This document shows, piece by piece, positions 4,835-6,231 of a stretch of DNA of 6,231 nucleotides. Below the pieces are notes generated by a model that had not been told where the DNA came from, made no database searches, and saw only the letters and a list, made by a program, of their open reading frames with translations. The position numbers and the translations under genes are program-made. Source of the stretch: Niastella sp. (GTDB taxonomy: Bacteria > Bacteroidota > Bacteroidia > Chitinophagales > Chitinophagaceae); assembly GCA_021154515.1 (NCBI GenBank), contig JAJKIL010000251.1:1-6231 (forward strand), given 5' to 3'. How positions within the stretch are numbered: position 1 is the stretch's first letter; every line of letters starts with the position of its first letter.

Positions 4835-6231
4835 ATGAAAAGCCTGAGGCCAGCCTGGTTGGCAGTTTTACTGGTTTTATTATATGTGCCCTTACAGGCG
4901 CAAAAAGTATTTGATTTTAACGACCGCTGCAAACAGGCTTATCATGAAATCATTCAACTAAAATTGAATAACGGCCAGCAATTGCTGAATGTAGAAAAGA
5001 CCCAGCACCCGAATAACCTCATCCCTTACTTTCTCGAAAATTATATCGACTTCTTTACCCTGTTCTTTAATGAAGACCCGGCAGAATTCAAAAAGCGGTT
5101 GCCTAACCGCGACACCCGCCTCGATCTGCTGGATGAAGGACCGGAGAATTCCCCCTTTCTGTTATTTGCGCGTTCGGTGATCCATTTTCAATGGGCGGCT
5201 GTACGAGTAAAGTTCGGCAACAACTGGGATGCAGGGTGGGAGTTTCGCCGCTCGTTTTTACAGGTAAAGAACAATCAGCAATTGTTCCCCAATTTTGCAC
5301 CCAACAGCCTGTATGCGGGTACTATGCAGGCAGCTGCCGGAACTATTCCTGATGGGTATAAATGGTTAAGCAGTTTGCTGGGCATAAATGGCAATATAAA
5401 TAAGGGTATGACTAAGTTGAGCTCCTTTTTGCAGGGAACAGATGAGTGGTCGACCCTTTTTCGCGATGAAGCCATTTTTTACTATTGTTACCTGAAATTT
5501 TATTTAGTGAACGATAAGCCCGGTGTTTTTCAGTTTATCGATCAGCAGCACCTCGATGTGGTGAATCACCATTTATTTGCTTACCTGGCAGTTAATTTAA
5601 GCCGCAACAGCCAGCAGGCCGAAAAAGCGGAGCAGATAATAACCGGATTAAATACCAGTCCTGCCTATCTGGCTATGCCCGTGTGGGATATGGAAATGGG
5701 TTATGCCAAAGTGCATCACCTTGACCCCGCCGCTGCGCCTTACCTGGAGCGCTTTATCAATACTTTTAAAGGCCGGTTCTTTGTAAAAGACGTATTGCAA
5801 AAATTAAGCTGGCATTATTACCTGCAGGGCGATGAGGCAAAAGCCAACTCCTGCCGGCAAAAGATATTGACCATGGGCACCACCGATTCGGAGTCTGATA
5901 AGCAGGCGCAAAAGGAAGCAACTACCAACATATGGCCCAACAAGTTGTTGTTGCAGGCGCGCATGTTGGATGATGGGGGGTATTTGAAACAGGCGCTTGC
6001 CCTGTTACAGGGTAAGAACACCGGACATTTTTCCCTGCCGGAAGAAAAGCTGGAATTTGCTTACCGGGCGGGCCGGTTGTACGATGACATTGGGAACGAC
6101 AGTTTCGCCATCGTATTTTATAAAGAAGCCATTGAACTGGGCGAACAACGTAAAGAGCATTTTGCCGCCCGGGCTGCTTTGCAGATCGGGTATATATTTG
6201 AGCAACGTGGCGACAAACAAACCGCTATCAG
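4835..6231 (+). CDS. Exported TPR-like helical-repeat protein, 3' partial
   Basis: The frame is open from the ATG at 4835 to the right edge (465 codons plus two bases), so the C-terminus is missing. The start is supported by a good signal peptide: MKSLRPAW, a hydrophobic core LAVLLVLLYVPL, and likely cleavage after LQA (residue 22), giving a mature protein starting QKVFDFND. The rest is mostly helical. Residues about 150-177 hold LFPNFAPNSLYAG followed by AAAGTIPDGYKW, which faintly recalls the TTC39/IML2 (DUF3808) group and a set of uncharacterised Bacteroidota proteins; this is from memory and unverified. From about residue 403 (EEKLEFAYRAGRLYDDIG, then IVFYKEAIELG and AALQIGYIFEQRGD) the spacing fits two tandem tetratricopeptide-type helix pairs. 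It probably works in the periplasm as a scaffold or adaptor, with no catalytic motif seen. It is separated from the zinc-ribbon gene by a strong terminator, so it is likely an independent unit. The frame is intact throughout the visible part. Confidence 0.85.
   Translation, partial: MKSLRPAWLAVLLVLLYVPLQAQKVFDFNDRCKQAYHEIIQLKLNNGQQLLNVEKTQHPNNLIPYFLENYIDFFTLFFNEDPAEFKKRLPNRDTRLDLLDEGPENSPFLLFARSVIHFQWAAVRVKFGNNWDAGWEFRRSFLQVKNNQQLFPNFAPNSLYAGTMQAAAGTIPDGYKWLSSLLGINGNINKGMTKLSSFLQGTDEWSTLFRDEAIFYYCYLKFYLVNDKPGVFQFIDQQHLDVVNHHLFAYLAVNLSRNSQQAEKAEQIITGLNTSPAYLAMPVWDMEMGYAKVHHLDPAAAPYLERFINTFKGRFFVKDVLQKLSWHYYLQGDEAKANSCRQKILTMGTTDSESDKQAQKEATTNIWPNKLLLQARMLDDGGYLKQALALLQGKNTGHFSLPEEKLEFAYRAGRLYDDIGNDSFAIVFYKEAIELGEQRKEHFAARAALQIGYIFEQRGDKQTAI

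Noticed and set aside
4057..4932. Minus-strand open frames across the zinc-ribbon gene and the following spacer
   Set aside because: Ser/Phe-rich products such as those at 4057-4491 are the typical antisense reading of a Lys/Glu-rich coiled coil; the frame at 4588-4932 crosses a terminator and two real genes.
5103..6220. Several short minus-strand frames within the TPR-like gene
   Set aside because: The plus-strand frame is open for 465 codons with a signal peptide; the short antisense frames overlap one another's ends and show no coding features.

Overview
The window looks like an ordinary chromosomal segment of a Bacteroidota bacterium, most likely family Chitinophagaceae (Niastella/Chitinophaga-like). 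Three things point there: a MG2/plug-type surface protein carrying the LTNGWRRFKW motif, a Nif3 protein of the long insert-containing type next to a coiled-coil C4 zinc-ribbon protein, and a clear Bacteroidota-type -7 promoter element (TATCTTTG) before the Nif3 gene. Base composition is moderate and codon use looks uniform across the genes. Genus is an inference from protein resemblance; no rRNA or other marker is present.

Layout, left to right. (1) Positions 1-1882, + strand: the 3' part of a large envelope protein with a MG2-like region and a C-terminal TonB-receptor plug-like domain but no beta-barrel; its 5' end lies outside the window. (2) 1901-1936: a symmetrical hairpin flanked by A and T runs that can terminate transcription from both sides, between convergent genes. 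(3) 1955-2530, - strand: an unrecognised 191-residue protein with one N-terminal membrane anchor. (4) 2531-2668: a divergent intergenic region holding the Nif3 promoter. (5) 2669-3766, +: Nif3/DUF34 dinuclear-metal protein. (6) 3767-3916: a spacer with an unusual cluster of short palindromes. (7) 3917-4672, +: coiled-coil C4-type zinc-ribbon protein (zf-RING_7/HP0958-like), followed by a strong intrinsic terminator at 4697-4725. (8) 4673-4834: a spacer with that terminator and a second GC-rich palindrome. (9) 4835 to the right edge, +: the 5' part of an exported helical-repeat (TPR-like) protein, not finished within the window.

How the genes relate. Nif3 and the zinc-ribbon protein form a pair found side by side in many bacterial phyla (for example Rv2230c/Rv2229c in Mycobacterium tuberculosis). 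Here they are probably one transcription unit from the promoter at 2644 to the terminator at 4697-4725. The flanking genes are separate units, and no functional link between them and the pair can be read from the sequence. No stretch over 300 bases lacks a gene. No RNA genes, CRISPR arrays, transposase genes or phage genes are visible. I do not see strong evidence for a new multi-gene system. The points most worth following up are the barrel-less plug protein, the Nif3/zinc-ribbon pair of unsettled function, the palindrome cluster between them, and the two uncharacterised envelope proteins.
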